Shown: one piece after another, positions 39,138 through 48,395 of the stretch
How positions within the stretch are numbered: position 1 is the stretch's first letter
How the letters are laid out: each line of letters starts with the position of its first letter
NCBI GenBank assembly: GCA_963825335.1
Contig: CAWGSP010000001.1
Coordinates: forward strand, 2,232,001 to 2,296,000
Length of the DNA stretch: 64,000 nt
Reading direction: 5' to 3'
From: Methanobacterium_B sp963825335
GTDB taxonomy: Archaea > Methanobacteriota > Methanobacteria > Methanobacteriales > Methanobacteriaceae
The notes under the pieces: model-generated
What the model was told of the DNA's origin: nothing
Database searches by the model: none
What the model saw: the letters and a program-made list of their open reading frames with translations, nothing else
Position numbers and translations under genes: made by a program

Positions 39138-39358
39138 TTATTGCCAAAGGAACATTCAAGAGTTGCAGGTGGTGTTGTTATATCCATTGGTTATATTTGT
39201 GCTGTAATTAGGCCAAGTATGCTGTGCAAATTTTAGATGTGACAGGAAATTTCCAGAGTATTTTTGTTATTCTGGCTGTGATCTCCATATTAACCATGTG
39301 TTTAACATTTTTAATCCCAAAAACAGATAAAACCAAAGATTCCATTGTCATTAGATAA
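39138..39358 (+). pseudogene. C-terminal remnant of an MFS transporter
   Basis: Two frames together give LLPKEHSRVAGGVVISIGYI and, after a frame change, QILDVTGNFQSIFVILAVIS followed by TMCLTFLIPKTDKTKD. This is the end of an MFS (CynX/NimT-like) transporter: the GxVxSIGYIGAxIGP helix and the last helix. Everything upstream of about 39138 is missing. With the intact exporter upstream it shows turnover of MFS genes at this site. Confidence 0.7.
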
Positions 39359-39403
39359 AGGTTTGATGTAAACAAATTTGGAAAAAAAATAAGTAGTAAT
39401 ATT

Positions 39404-42358
39404 TTATTTTCTCAGTGAACTGATCATTCCACCAGTTATACCTAGCAATCCAAGAACTAATCCGGTTAATGGAACTCCTGTATTTTGCATCGGTACTGTA
39501 CCCGGATAACTCTTTACAATGGTGTTACCCACTATTACTAGGGTATTATTTCCGCTGGTTTCATTTCTAGCTGATTGTATGTTTATATGTAGGGTGAATG
39601 GTTTAGGGTTCTGGTTGAAGGTGCTTGCTGTTATGTTAGATGTAATTGTAATGGTTCCAGTGTTTAGTGCTTCAGCAGTTATGAGTAGGATAGGGTCGCC
39701 CACGGGTACGGTTGGTAAAGTCCAAGTTATTTTTTTATTAGTCGCGTTGTAAGTAAAATTACCAGTATCTGCAGTCGCTTTGATGAAGGTTAGACCATTG
39801 GGCAGGGTTATAGTTACGGTTACGTTATAGGCAGGGTCTGGTCCATTGTTGCTAAGTTTATAGGTTAAGTTGAATGGTACTCCCACTATTTGATTGCTGG
39901 TGGAAGATGTTAAGTACAGGTAAGCAGATGGTTTTACTGTTAAATTAGTTGTGTTGTTGCTGGCTGCGTAGTTAGTGGTTCCAATATAATTTGTGAGGAT
40001 GTTGTAGTTTCCTGCAGTCCATTTTGAGGGTACAGTCCAAGTATAGGTTGCTTTACCATTTATTACTGGGGCCGTGACAGATGGAGCATTACCTGTTTTG
40101 AAAGTTACATTTCCCTCGTTAACGGTGCTGTTGTCAGCTGCTGTTATTAACGCAGTTAAATTAACAGTATGATTTGCATAACCATCAGTAGTATTTACAT
40201 TTGTATAAGTTGATGTTGGATTTTTAACTTTTAATAAAGTTGATACTGTCTGATCATCAACATTTACGCTCACATGTGCATTTTCCAGTGTATTTGGTAT
40301 AAATAGTGTTTTTGCAGAATTGTTCTGTATAGTGGTTTTGTTTGGGTTAACGTTTCCCTGTGTTGATGCAAAATTTACTGGTATACCATCTGGTAAATTA
40401 CCATTAATTTTGGTGTAGTTGTTGTTGTAGAGTAGACTAGCTATTAATGTTGAATTACTTCCCATATCAACTGTGGAGGGGTTTGCTGTTATTTTTAATA
40501 CTATCCACGTATTTACAGAGAAGTTAGTCATTCCTGCTGATTCAGGGTTGGTATCGTTGAAATTTGTCCCCCACCAGTTGTTTACGGCGTTGACCTGGCC
40601 ATTTAATTCATATGCGTCTGTACCCATATTATTCACAATTCGGTTATAATTTAAAGTTGCACTTGCATTCCCGTCTCCACCAGTATTGTAAAATGCCCCT
40701 CCGTTATTCTTAGCATCGTTATTTAAGAGCGTATTTCCATTTATAGTAGCTGTGGTGTTTCCATAATCACCGGCATTGTTGATTGCACCACCATCTGAGG
40801 CTGTGTTGTTTAACAGTATATTATTCGTTATATTGACTATGACTTTGCCGTAATTACCTTCAATATCAATGGCCCCACCATAATGAGTTGCTGTGTTATT
40901 TTCAATGGTACAGTTAGTTATGATGGCAGTTGTGTTGCCGTAATTCCCATCATTTTCGATTGCGCCACCTTCGACAGCGGTGTTGTTTTCCATTTTACAG
41001 TTGGTTATAGTTACTTTGGTGTTTCCATAATCACCAGTATTGTAGTCTGCGCCACCATATTCAGTTACACTGTTATTTAATAATGTATTATTATTTATTG
41101 TAACTGTGAGTTGGTTACCATGATCTCCATCATTTATTATTGCACCACCTTCTGTTGCGGTGTTATTTAAGAGGATGTTATTCGTTACAGTGGCTGTGAC
41201 ATTACCATAATCACAGGAGTTATTGATTCCGCCACCATCGATCGCGGTGTTATTTACGATTTTATTATTCGTTACTGTGGCTCTAACATTACCATAATCA
41301 CCGGCATCAGAGACTGCACCACCATTGGTTGCACGGTTATTTAAGAAGGTATTGTTAGTTACAGTGGATGTGATGTCAGTACCATGATCTCCGTCATTGA
41401 TGATTGCACCACCGTCTGTTGAATTATTATTTAAAAATGTATTATTAATTACAATAGCTGTGACGTTGCCATAAAATCCTGTATCTTCTATAGCACCGCC
41501 GACATAAGTAGAAGAGTTATTTAAGAATGTATTTTCACTTATAGTGGCTGTAGCGTTACCATAATCACCGGCATTGTCAATAGCACCCCCACTACCATAA
41601 TAACCATTTGCATGGTTATTTAAGAATGTGTTATTATTTATAATGGCTATGGCGTGACCAAAATTGCCAGAATTGAATACAGCACCACCAACATATATCG
41701 AAGAGTTATTTAAAAATGTATTATTATTTATACCAGCTGTGGCTTTACCATAATCACCATTATTGATAATTGCACCACCATCTTGTGCTTTGTTGTTCAA
41801 AAATGTGTTATTATTTACAGTTGCTGTGGCTTGACCATTAAATCCTTCATTATTGATGGCACCACCATAATTGGATGCAGTATTATTTTGCAGTATGCAG
41901 TCCGTTATGATTAACTTACCCTGATTGTTGATTGCTCCACCATTGGTTGTGTAACCGTTTTCGAGTGTAAGGTTTTCCAATGTGAGGGTTACCCCTGGTT
42001 TTACATTAAATATGTCACCTTGTCTATTTGCATTGATTATTGTCCAGATTTGGCTTTTACCAATAATGGTCATATTAATATCTATATTAATATTGGATTC
42101 ATTGTAAGTTCCATCGGCAATAAATATTGTTCCATTATTTGATACGGTCCCTGTTGCATTGTTTATGGTTTTTTTAGGCCCGCTAGTCCCATTATATATG
42201 GGTATTGCCCCATTCCAACTATTATTACCCGCAGTATTCACGTAGATTGTACTGTTTTCATTGACAGAAGTTGCATTGACGGTGTGTAATCCGGCCGTGA
42301 TTATGATCACTCCGAGTAATAGTAAGGTTATTTTGATATAATCATCACTATAGTTCAT
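39404..42358 (-). CDS. large surface protein with beta-helix repeats (adhesin-like)
   Basis: A 984-residue exported protein. Signal peptide at residues 10-28; then INVSTINVNTAGNNSWNG-type start and a long right-handed parallel beta-helix built of about 14 repeats of 28-32 residues (pattern GDYGN.TATI.NNTFLNN....GGAI). From about 610 come Ig-like modules (a Big_3-like module with TVNLTALITAADNSTVNEGN and a DUF11 module with NNGPDPAYNVTVTITLPNG). The C-terminus is a helix GLVLGLLGITGGM followed by SSLRK, a membrane anchor. Asn-rich sequence suggests heavy N-glycosylation. Methanobacteriales use such proteins to bind hosts, syntrophs or surfaces. AGGGGATGGGGAG precedes the ATG. Single gene. Confidence 0.9.
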   Translation of the reverse strand: MNYSDDYIKITLLLLGVIIITAGLHTVNATSVNENSTIYVNTAGNNSWNGAIPIYNGTSGPKKTINNATGTVSNNGTIFIADGTYNESNINIDINMTIIGKSQIWTIINANRQGDIFNVKPGVTLTLENLTLENGYTTNGGAINNQGKLIITDCILQNNTASNYGGAINNEGFNGQATATVNNNTFLNNKAQDGGAIINNGDYGKATAGINNNTFLNNSSIYVGGAVFNSGNFGHAIAIINNNTFLNNHANGYYGSGGAIDNAGDYGNATATISENTFLNNSSTYVGGAIEDTGFYGNVTAIVINNTFLNNNSTDGGAIINDGDHGTDITSTVTNNTFLNNRATNGGAVSDAGDYGNVRATVTNNKIVNNTAIDGGGINNSCDYGNVTATVTNNILLNNTATEGGAIINDGDHGNQLTVTINNNTLLNNSVTEYGGADYNTGDYGNTKVTITNCKMENNTAVEGGAIENDGNYGNTTAIITNCTIENNTATHYGGAIDIEGNYGKVIVNITNNILLNNTASDGGAINNAGDYGNTTATINGNTLLNNDAKNNGGAFYNTGGDGNASATLNYNRIVNNMGTDAYELNGQVNAVNNWWGTNFNDTNPESAGMTNFSVNTWIVLKITANPSTVDMGSNSTLIASLLYNNNYTKINGNLPDGIPVNFASTQGNVNPNKTTIQNNSAKTLFIPNTLENAHVSVNVDDQTVSTLLKVKNPTSTYTNVNTTDGYANHTVNLTALITAADNSTVNEGNVTFKTGNAPSVTAPVINGKATYTWTVPSKWTAGNYNILTNYIGTTNYAASNNTTNLTVKPSAYLYLTSSTSNQIVGVPFNLTYKLSNNGPDPAYNVTVTITLPNGLTFIKATADTGNFTYNATNKKITWTLPTVPVGDPILLITAEALNTGTITITSNITASTFNQNPKPFTLHINIQSARNETSGNNTLVIVGNTIVKSYPGTVPMQNTGVPLTGLVLGLLGITGGMISSLRK
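40610..41890 (-). repeat. tandem coding repeat, about 14 units of 84-96 bases
   Basis: The beta-helix part of the surface protein is a degenerate tandem repeat at the DNA level. Each unit encodes GDYGN..A.I.NNTFLNN plus a variable 4-8 residues and GGAI. Units differ in length only in the turn before GG. Recombination between units could change protein length. Confidence 0.8.
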
Positions 42359-42652
42359 TTATTCTCCCCATCCCCTTCTACAATTAATTTTAAAGAAAAA
42401 TATTTAGAGAATTGTTTTAAGCATGTAAAAATAGAATAGTAATTGTATAAATAAATTGTTGTTTGATTCTGGGGTAATAACTTAAAAATTGGTTTTATGG
42501 TCTTAGATTTTTTGTATTAAGAAAGCTTTTGCAGTGTAAATTATGGTGTTTGTGACAAGTTTTGTGGTGGGTACTCTAAACCTAAAACAAAGTATGATAA
42601 ACATTCAAAAAAAATTAATTAGATTCTTTTTGATCGGGTTATATAAATTGTT

Positions 42653-43515
42653 TTATTTCATTGCTATGATTTCGGGTTTGCCATAGTTTTGTGCGGAGTC
42701 ATGGTTTAATCCTTGGAGTTCGATGTGTTTGACATGGGGTAACACTTTTGTCAAGGCTTCTGTGCTGTGTTTTAAAAATTTAGGACTTTTACTACCGTTG
42801 AGCAGTAATACTTCTGCAGGTACTTCTTTGAAGTTATTGAGTTTTCCTTTGGTTTCATTAACAAGCAATATGTCGTTGTGAAGGGTGGGCATGAGATCTC
42901 TTATTGTAACGTCATCACCTTTGACATTTCGATCATCCACTTCCAGGTACACCCTGAAAAATGCTCTCCATACAAAATCTGGTAGATGTAATATTGGTGA
43001 TGGCATAGGATCATTACTTACCTTGGTCTCTGTATCCATACTTGTTAACATTGCATCTGTCCATTTGCCTTCGGCTAATTCCTCATCATAACGATGTATT
43101 ATATCATTAAAATTCTCCATCTCTCCCTTGTTAACGTAGAGATGTGCTTCGTATGTTACTATTTTATGAATAGCTTGTAGTCTAAGCGATGCCTGTAAAG
43201 CAATAAGACCACCCGTTGATGAACCGAAAATATAATTTGCATCTGTTTCTATCAAAAGAGCATTTAAATCTTCTATTCCTCTTTCCATGCTGTAATTTTC
43301 TCAAATGGTCCGCTTATACCTCGACCACGACGGTCCGGAAGGTATTCAGTGAATTTATCGGAAAGTGCAGTTCCAAGTTTCATCAAATTTTGAGAACCCA
43401 TTATACCACCATGTAATAGAATAATGCATGGGCCACTTCCCATTTGCCTGTATCCAATTTTAGTGCCGTCTTCAGAAGATACATAGCCTTTGGTGTAATT
43501 TTTTTCTTGGTCAAT
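42653..43515 (-). pseudogene. alpha/beta hydrolase, frameshifted, apparent ATT start
   Basis: An alpha/beta-hydrolase-fold gene of about 287 codons closely related to that at 48396. It reads IIDPRRGRGISGPF-like up to PDRRGRGISGPFEK, then a single missing A in the AAAA run at 43296-43299 shifts the frame; adding one base restores NYSMERGIEDLNALLIETD and the nucleophile box FGSSTGG. The 5' end has no ATG: frame MDQEKNYTKGYVSSEDGTKI begins at ATT 43515, 7 bases after GGAGG. The remainder could still be translated from the ATG at 43288 but would lack the oxyanion part. It follows the TetR gene after 14 bases, so regulator and hydrolase form an operon. The homopolymer indel may also be a sequence error. 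Confidence 0.8.
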
Positions 43516-43522
43516 TTATAAT

Positions 43523-43530
43523 CCTCCTTT
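43523..43530 (-). promoter_or_regulatory. Shine-Dalgarno deciding an ATT start (alpha/beta hydrolase)
   Basis: AAAGGAGG on the minus strand, the best ribosome site in this part, 7 bases before ATT 43515. The in-frame codon just before that ATT is a TAA stop, so no earlier start is possible. Confidence 0.7.
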
Positions 43531-44153
43531 TATTTACCCAATCCATTTTTCAGAAAGTCTACAAATTTGTTTATATCATCGAGAAAATTTTGCATGTCAT
43601 CTTTTTCATCCAATCCGTATATTTCGGCATAATGGATGAAGAGATAATTTATAGTCTTTATTATGAAATCCTTAGAGAATTTGTTGTTAAAGTCTCCTCT
43701 TTCTATTGCTGCTGTTACTAAGTTTTCTATTCCATTTTCCAGGGTTTTTTCTCTTACATTGTTAACTCGGTCTATGATAATCTTGTTTTCTTTGTTTTCT
43801 TCCTCCTTCATGAACATCATGGTGAGTTTCATATATTTTGGATATTTTACAGCAAATTGAATGCTTAAATTGGCATTTAACCTGATTAATTCAAAAATAT
43901 TCTTCTCATCATGGTCTTCTCCTATTTTTTCTGTGTGATTTTTAGTGAATTCAATTTGGGCTTGGTATGCTGACTCGTGAAGAAATATGTAAAGTGCTTG
44001 TTTATCTTGAAAGTGGTAGTAGAAGGTTCCTTTACTTATGCCTGTATTTTTGAGTATTGTGTTTAATGAAGCATTTCCATAGCTTTTATTTGAAAATTCA
44101 TCTAAAGCCGCTTCAATAAGTTCAGTTTTCATTTCAAACGATTTTTCCTTAAT
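43530..44153 (-). CDS. TetR-family transcriptional repressor, apparent ATT start
   Basis: A 207-residue TetR protein. Helix-turn-helix: NTILKNTGISKGTFYYHFQD at about residues 32-51, followed by KQALYIFLHES. The rest is an all-helical ligand-binding domain. An internal ATG at 44132 would start at MKTELIEAALDEF and leave almost nothing before the first helix; ATT 44153, 7 bases after GGAGG (44161-44165), adds KEKSFE, giving the usual length. It is upstream of the frameshifted hydrolase in one operon, and a palindrome at 44231-44250 beside its TATA box is the likely autoregulatory operator. Confidence 0.88.
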   Translation of the reverse strand: MKEKSFEMKTELIEAALDEFSNKSYGNASLNTILKNTGISKGTFYYHFQDKQALYIFLHESAYQAQIEFTKNHTEKIGEDHDEKNIFELIRLNANLSIQFAVKYPKYMKLTMMFMKEEENKENKIIIDRVNNVREKTLENGIENLVTAAIERGDFNNKFSKDFIIKTINYLFIHYAEIYGLDEKDDMQNFLDDINKFVDFLKNGLGK

Positions 44154-44160
44154 TATTTTA

Positions 44161-44165
44161 CCTCC
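44161..44165 (-). promoter_or_regulatory. Shine-Dalgarno deciding an ATT start (TetR)
   Basis: GGAGG on the minus strand, exactly 7 bases before ATT 44153 and 28 bases before the first ATG, too far to serve the ATG. Confidence 0.65.
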
Positions 44166-44213
44166 AGATTTACATGAATTTTAGTAAACTGGATAATTAT
44201 AATACAATATCAG

Positions 44214-44222
44214 TAATATAAA
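44214..44222 (-). promoter_or_regulatory. TATA box of the TetR operon
   Basis: TTTATATTA on the minus strand, about 60 bases before the coding start, giving a leader of about 35 bases. The TetR-type palindrome lies just upstream of it. Confidence 0.55.
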
Positions 44223-44230
44223 CTTGGCAG

Positions 44231-44250
44231 TCTAGACCGATCGGTTTAGA
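44231..44250 (-). promoter_or_regulatory. TetR-type operator palindrome
   Basis: TCTAGACCGATCGGTTTAGA: 20 bases, two 10-base arms with one mismatch. It resembles known TetR-family operators in length and GC-rich centre and lies directly beside the TATA box of the TetR gene, where bound repressor would block TBP/TFB. Confidence 0.75.
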
Positions 44251-44444
44251 AAGATCAGTAATTTATGATGACTAATGTTTAAAAAAATAAGAAAAATTAT
44301 CCTAAAGCAAAATAAGAAAAATCTGAATATTTACCATCAGAAATAAAAAATAATTTGATTATTCGGTGATTTCTCGGTGTTTCATCTAATATGAAATGAT
44401 AATGGATTTTATCTAATTCCAAAATGTTAATATTTAGTCGTATG

Positions 44445-45122
44445 TTACTTTCTGAACAGATAAATGGATATAATCAACATCCAGAGGAGTATGGATGCTA
44501 GAAATATTCTTTCAATCAATCCAAATATATGAGGCAAAATTAGACTCAATGCTAAACTAATGACTGAAATAATGGATAATGACAGTAGATATTTTATTAT
44601 ATCAGTAAATTTATTGTCCGTTCTCATACGGATTGAGAGTATAAGAATGCCTAAACTACCACCTAAAAAGACTGCAATCGCCGTAACTCCATGAATCATG
44701 CCGTGTATGGTTGTCGGCGGGGTTATATCTGTAGGAAAAAATGCTAGAATAAAAGCTCCAAAGGCCCATATTCCTAATAATATTAAACCTGACCTGTACC
44801 TTGATTTTTCTGATTTAAAGGTAATAATCAATCCTATTACAAAAGACAATGACAAAAGCCCTCTAATCAAAAAATTAACAGCCATAACATAACCATATTG
44901 GCCTACAGCTAAATCACTTTCGGCTTGGGTAATGAAGTTATAATGAGGAGGTAATAACTGTGCAATTATATCTAAAACTAAGTAAAGAACTATCCCAATT
45001 ATGGTTGCTATGAAATAAATACGAGGATTACTTAGTTTTTCTAATGATCCAACTTCAGGCCCATTTGAACTATTTTTTACCATGTTCTTGTTTACTCCAT
45101 CAATTAGATTTATTATACCCAT
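44445..45122 (-). CDS. DUF998-like multi-spanning membrane protein
   Basis: A 225-residue protein with about seven hydrophobic helices. The ESDLAVGQYGYVMAVNFLIRG segment after helix 1, ILLGIWAFGAFILAFFPTD and TIHGMIHGVTAIAVF are typical of the DUF998 family. Function unknown. A first ATG at 45122 has a poor ribosome site; an ATG at 45083 has GGAG 11 bases upstream, so the first 13 residues are uncertain. Confidence 0.8.
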   Translation of the reverse strand: MGIINLIDGVNKNMVKNSSNGPEVGSLEKLSNPRIYFIATIIGIVLYLVLDIIAQLLPPHYNFITQAESDLAVGQYGYVMAVNFLIRGLLSLSFVIGLIITFKSEKSRYRSGLILLGIWAFGAFILAFFPTDITPPTTIHGMIHGVTAIAVFLGGSLGILILSIRMRTDNKFTDIIKYLLSLSIISVISLALSLILPHIFGLIERIFLASILLWMLIISIYLFRK

Positions 45123-45357
45123 GACATCAGGAACTTTTATTATTAAGCATATTCCTTATTTATTCTATTATTCGTACTTACATTTTTTTAAGAATTAAAC
45201 ATTGAAAGGGATAACATGGGTTAGGTTTTTAATGGGTAACCTATTCAATATCAAATTATTAAATACTAAAACTTTAACCTGTAAAAGGTTAATTTCGATC
45301 ATCTAAATACTATTTGAGTGTAATAGCTGATTCAATTCATTAAAAAAAGTTTAAGTC

Positions 45358-45534
45358 TTAAAAGAGATGATCTATGAGGGAGGTCATTGCAAGATATAAA
45401 TAATACATAAGAACAGTTGGTAATACAATTAATATAGTCAATATCAAAGTCAATATGAGTCCCAATAAATATCCAAAACCTGTTTTAATATGATAAAAAA
45501 TTGGATAATTAAATGTTGGTATTGCTTTGTTCAT
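45358..45534 (-). CDS. small two-helix membrane protein
   Basis: A 58-residue protein, MNKAIPTFNYPIFYHIKTGF, then a long hydrophobic stretch LLGLILTLILTILIVLPTVL and YYLYLAMTSLIDHLF. Weak GTGG site 4 bases before the ATG. Function unknown. Confidence 0.55.
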   Translation of the reverse strand: MNKAIPTFNYPIFYHIKTGFGYLLGLILTLILTILIVLPTVLMYYLYLAMTSLIDHLF

Positions 45535-45877
45535 TTATCCACTTCTCTTGGAAATAAATACATGAATTATTATGTATTAAGATTTATAATAAGAAATATG
45601 GAATTAAAGTTTAAATAGTTTTCTATTTGAATTGTTTAAAGTGTTGATGGCTGTGAAAGGAATACCAAGCAATTTTTGGTAACATATGAATTTAATCAAT
45701 CCAATAACCTTTCCCCACACCTCATCAGATTAAAGTTAAAGAATATTAAAAAGAGAATCTAAATATTGTTATTAAAAACAAAAATATAATAACAAAATGG
45801 AATATTATCCAATAATTTAACTAGTAACTTAAAATGGATAGAAATGAACAGGTTTTTTAGGATTCATTTCATATAAA

Positions 45878-46249
45878 CTAGTGTTGTACCAACGCTATCC
45901 TAACTCCATTTGGATCTTCTATGAATGCAAGGGTCTCAACAGGTGTTTGTACAGGTTCAAGTGTGAATTTAGCACCTTTAGACTTAAGTTCTTCCACAGT
46001 GGTAGTCATATCTTCAACTTCCATTCCAAAAGCAATTAGACCTGGTTTTTCAGGTTTTGTTGGGTTTTGTGGAGACTCAACATTTTCTATTAACTCTATG
46101 ATAGATTCTCCTTCACCTTTCATGAATGTTATATTGAGTCCGGGACGGGGATTGAATTGTTTATTAATTTCAAGTCCCATAACCTCTGTGTAAAATTTGA
46201 TCGACTCATCCATATCAGCAACTGCAATGGTTGTGTATTTAACTCTCAT
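45878..46249 (-). CDS. glyoxalase/VOC superfamily protein
   Basis: A 123-residue protein of the vicinal-oxygen-chelate fold: two beta-alpha-beta-beta-beta modules, starting MRVKYTTIAVADMDESIKFY and ending ETLAFIEDPNGVRIALVQH. Metal-ligand positions are partly kept (E near MKGEGESIIELIE and the last strand) but the first-strand His is Thr, so it may bind or carry resistance ligands instead of acting as glyoxalase I. GGGGG precedes the ATG at 9 bases. Single gene. Confidence 0.85.
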   Translation of the reverse strand: MRVKYTTIAVADMDESIKFYTEVMGLEINKQFNPRPGLNITFMKGEGESIIELIENVESPQNPTKPEKPGLIAFGMEVEDMTTTVEELKSKGAKFTLEPVQTPVETLAFIEDPNGVRIALVQH

Positions 46250-46674
46250 TTTTTATTCCCCCGTAATTTATATCAAATAATTTTTTTTAAATGTATCATT
46301 CAAAATCTTAACTTATCAAAATATAAATTTAACGCCCAAAAAATATTCTAAAACGTCTGAAAGCGGATGATAATTTATATTCAAAAGCCTAATATCCACC
46401 AAACAATTATGCAGAAAATACGATTTCGAAGTCAACAATTCAAAAAATTTACTCTGATTAAATGGACTTTTCGGTCGGCATTTGATCACTAAAACATAAT
46501 TATAATCCATTACACTAGGGTTTGAGTCCAATAATTTTTTTTATTATTAGAATTTTTTTAAGGAAAGTTTTATTCTGTTTTAACAATATATATTAAGGTG
46601 TATTAAATTGTAACAAGGATATTTGAGTCCGAAATATACAGGATTTTGAACTCATAAACTGGAGTTGATATTTT

Positions 46675-47148
46675 ATGTCAAAAGTTGATTTCATTGTTGA
46701 ACCCGGTAGTCAGAATATTGTCATCACTCAGATATTTGATGCTCCTATGGAACTCGTATCAAAAACATATAGAGATCCGAATCTTTTGTCTAAGTGGTGG
46801 GGGCCTAAAGATATTTCCACTACCATCGATAAGATGGAAGTGAAAACTGGTGGTTCTTGGAGAGTTGTCCAGGAAGATCCTGAGGGCAATGAATTTGGTT
46901 TTCATGGCGTTTACCATCTAGTGGAGCCCAATATTATCATCCGTACAATGGAATGGGAAGGGATGCCCAGACATGTGTTGCTGGAAACTGTGACATTTGA
47001 AGAATTAGATGGTAAAACCAAAGCAACAGATACATCTACATTTCAGACAGTAGAGGATAGAGATGGAATGGTAGAAACAGGTATGGAAATAGGTGCAATT
47101 GATTCTTATGATCGTTTCGTACAACTTTTAGAAGATGTAAAAAAATGA
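46675..47148 (+). CDS. SRPBCC / AHSA1-type ligand-binding protein
   Basis: A 157-residue START/SRPBCC fold protein. Typical marks: VITQIFDAPMELVSKTYRDP, LLSKWWGPKDIST (the WWGP box of the AHSA1/CalC group), GGSWRVVQEDPEGNEFGFHG, and the long C-terminal helix DSYDRFVQLLEDVKK. These bind hydrophobic ligands in a deep cavity; in bacteria they often accompany ArsR regulators, none seen here. GGAG 10 bases before the ATG. Divergent from the VOC gene. Confidence 0.88.
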   Translation: MSKVDFIVEPGSQNIVITQIFDAPMELVSKTYRDPNLLSKWWGPKDISTTIDKMEVKTGGSWRVVQEDPEGNEFGFHGVYHLVEPNIIIRTMEWEGMPRHVLLETVTFEELDGKTKATDTSTFQTVEDRDGMVETGMEIGAIDSYDRFVQLLEDVKK

Positions 47149-47362
47149 TCGATAATAGCTGATCACCCAACTTAAAAAATTCCCAATAAACTCTTTTTTT
47201 CGAGAACAATTCATCTTTCATTAATCATCAATAGAATCCTATCTACCATATATTTTGACTGGAAAGTTGGTTAAAGTCTTATTTTATCAATGGTTCTAGA
47301 TGTACTTTCCAAGCAGGATATAAATCGTATTTAATACAATGATGAAACGATGAATAACCTTT

Positions 47363-47791
47363 TTAAGAATGATCCCCTTCTGATTTATCAATTAAATAAA
47401 ATTCATAGAAATATAGACTGTAAATAGAGATGAAAATCATGGCCATGGCTATTGAAAAGGGATTATCCATACCTCCAAGTATAAAAACTAATCCCGAAAT
47501 GATTGCAGATAATACAAAAATAATTCCAACAATAGATAATTTACTAAAAATAGAATTCGTTAATCTTATGCTGTAATAAACTATCAAACATGAAATAATA
47601 AAAATCAACACACCATTAGATATATGAGCTAAAACTTCTATTCCACCTGAATAATTTAAAAAATTCAATGGATCAGATTTTGGTATTGTAACAAACAAAT
47701 TGATTACCATTCCCAACCAATATTGGATAAATAACAATATTCCTACCACAACAATCAAAGTCTTAAAATTTTTGCAGCTCCTATTATCCAT
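47363..47791 (-). CDS. four-helix membrane protein, uncharacterised
   Basis: A 142-residue protein with four transmembrane helices (about 10-30, 47-68, 78-103, 110-130). The His in EVLAHISNGVLIFIISC within helix 2 resembles the heme-type or DUF6220-like HxxxG pattern, but I cannot assign a family. No Shine-Dalgarno precedes the ATG; a leaderless transcript is possible. Confidence 0.65.
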   Translation of the reverse strand: MDNRSCKNFKTLIVVVGILLFIQYWLGMVINLFVTIPKSDPLNFLNYSGGIEVLAHISNGVLIFIISCLIVYYSIRLTNSIFSKLSIVGIIFVLSAIISGLVFILGGMDNPFSIAMAMIFISIYSLYFYEFYLIDKSEGDHS

Positions 47792-48182
47792 GATATTAAT
47801 TTAGGTTTTAAAATGAATAAATATTAAGTTTAAACAAAATAGAATTCTTGGATTAAACCTCCTGATTTAAAATGATATCACTTCTAAATTTCCTCAACTT
47901 TATGTAGCTTAAAATGAATCAGAATAAAAATTGACATAGATAAACTGAGCTTAACAAACGCGAAAGTAATATCTGATCTTATTCTTTTAAGAATTGATAG
48001 CTTGTAAATATTAAAAGAATGTTGTGTAACATAATATACATCAAACTATTAATGCTGCCAATAATGAACTAAAATTAAAAGCATTTAAAAAATTCCACTT
48101 ATCATACCACTTTACCAATTATTTTTACTCCACATTACCTCAACTGAACAGAATCTTAAATTATCAATGTAATCAATGTCTG

Positions 48183-48196
48183 TATACGATCGTATA
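48183..48196. promoter_or_regulatory. 14-base palindrome, ACGATCGT core
   Basis: TATACGATCGTATA is a perfect palindrome in the 604-base gap between two divergent genes (47363-47791 minus, 48396-49283 plus). Its ACGATCGT core is shared with the palindrome in the pdxS promoter at 63761-63778. The rest of the gap holds no gene. Confidence 0.5.
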
Positions 48197-48226
48197 ATTT
48201 AAAAAGTATTTATTCAATTATTTGTT

Positions 48227-48265
48227 ATGCATAAAACATGCATTGTCTTATGCAAAAACCATGCA
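48227..48265 (+). promoter_or_regulatory. four phased ATGCA boxes upstream of an alpha/beta hydrolase
   Basis: ATGCA occurs at 48227, 48238, 48250 and 48261, spaced 11, 12 and 11 bases, about one helical turn each. The block ends 130 bases before the hydrolase start. It looks like a cooperative activator or repressor site on one DNA face. Confidence 0.45.
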
Positions 48266-48395
48266 CTGCTCAGTTTAATTGTTTAGGGATATAATCAGAT
48301 CTATTCTGATCTTTTTGGTTTTTACTAATTTATTATTTTAATCTACTCACAATACTTATGATTTATAAATATGGATCATAATATAGAGAATCAAC

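Noticed and set aside
40610..41890. Repeat array considered as CRISPR
   Set aside because: Units are degenerate, lack distinct spacers and translate into a continuous beta-helix pattern.
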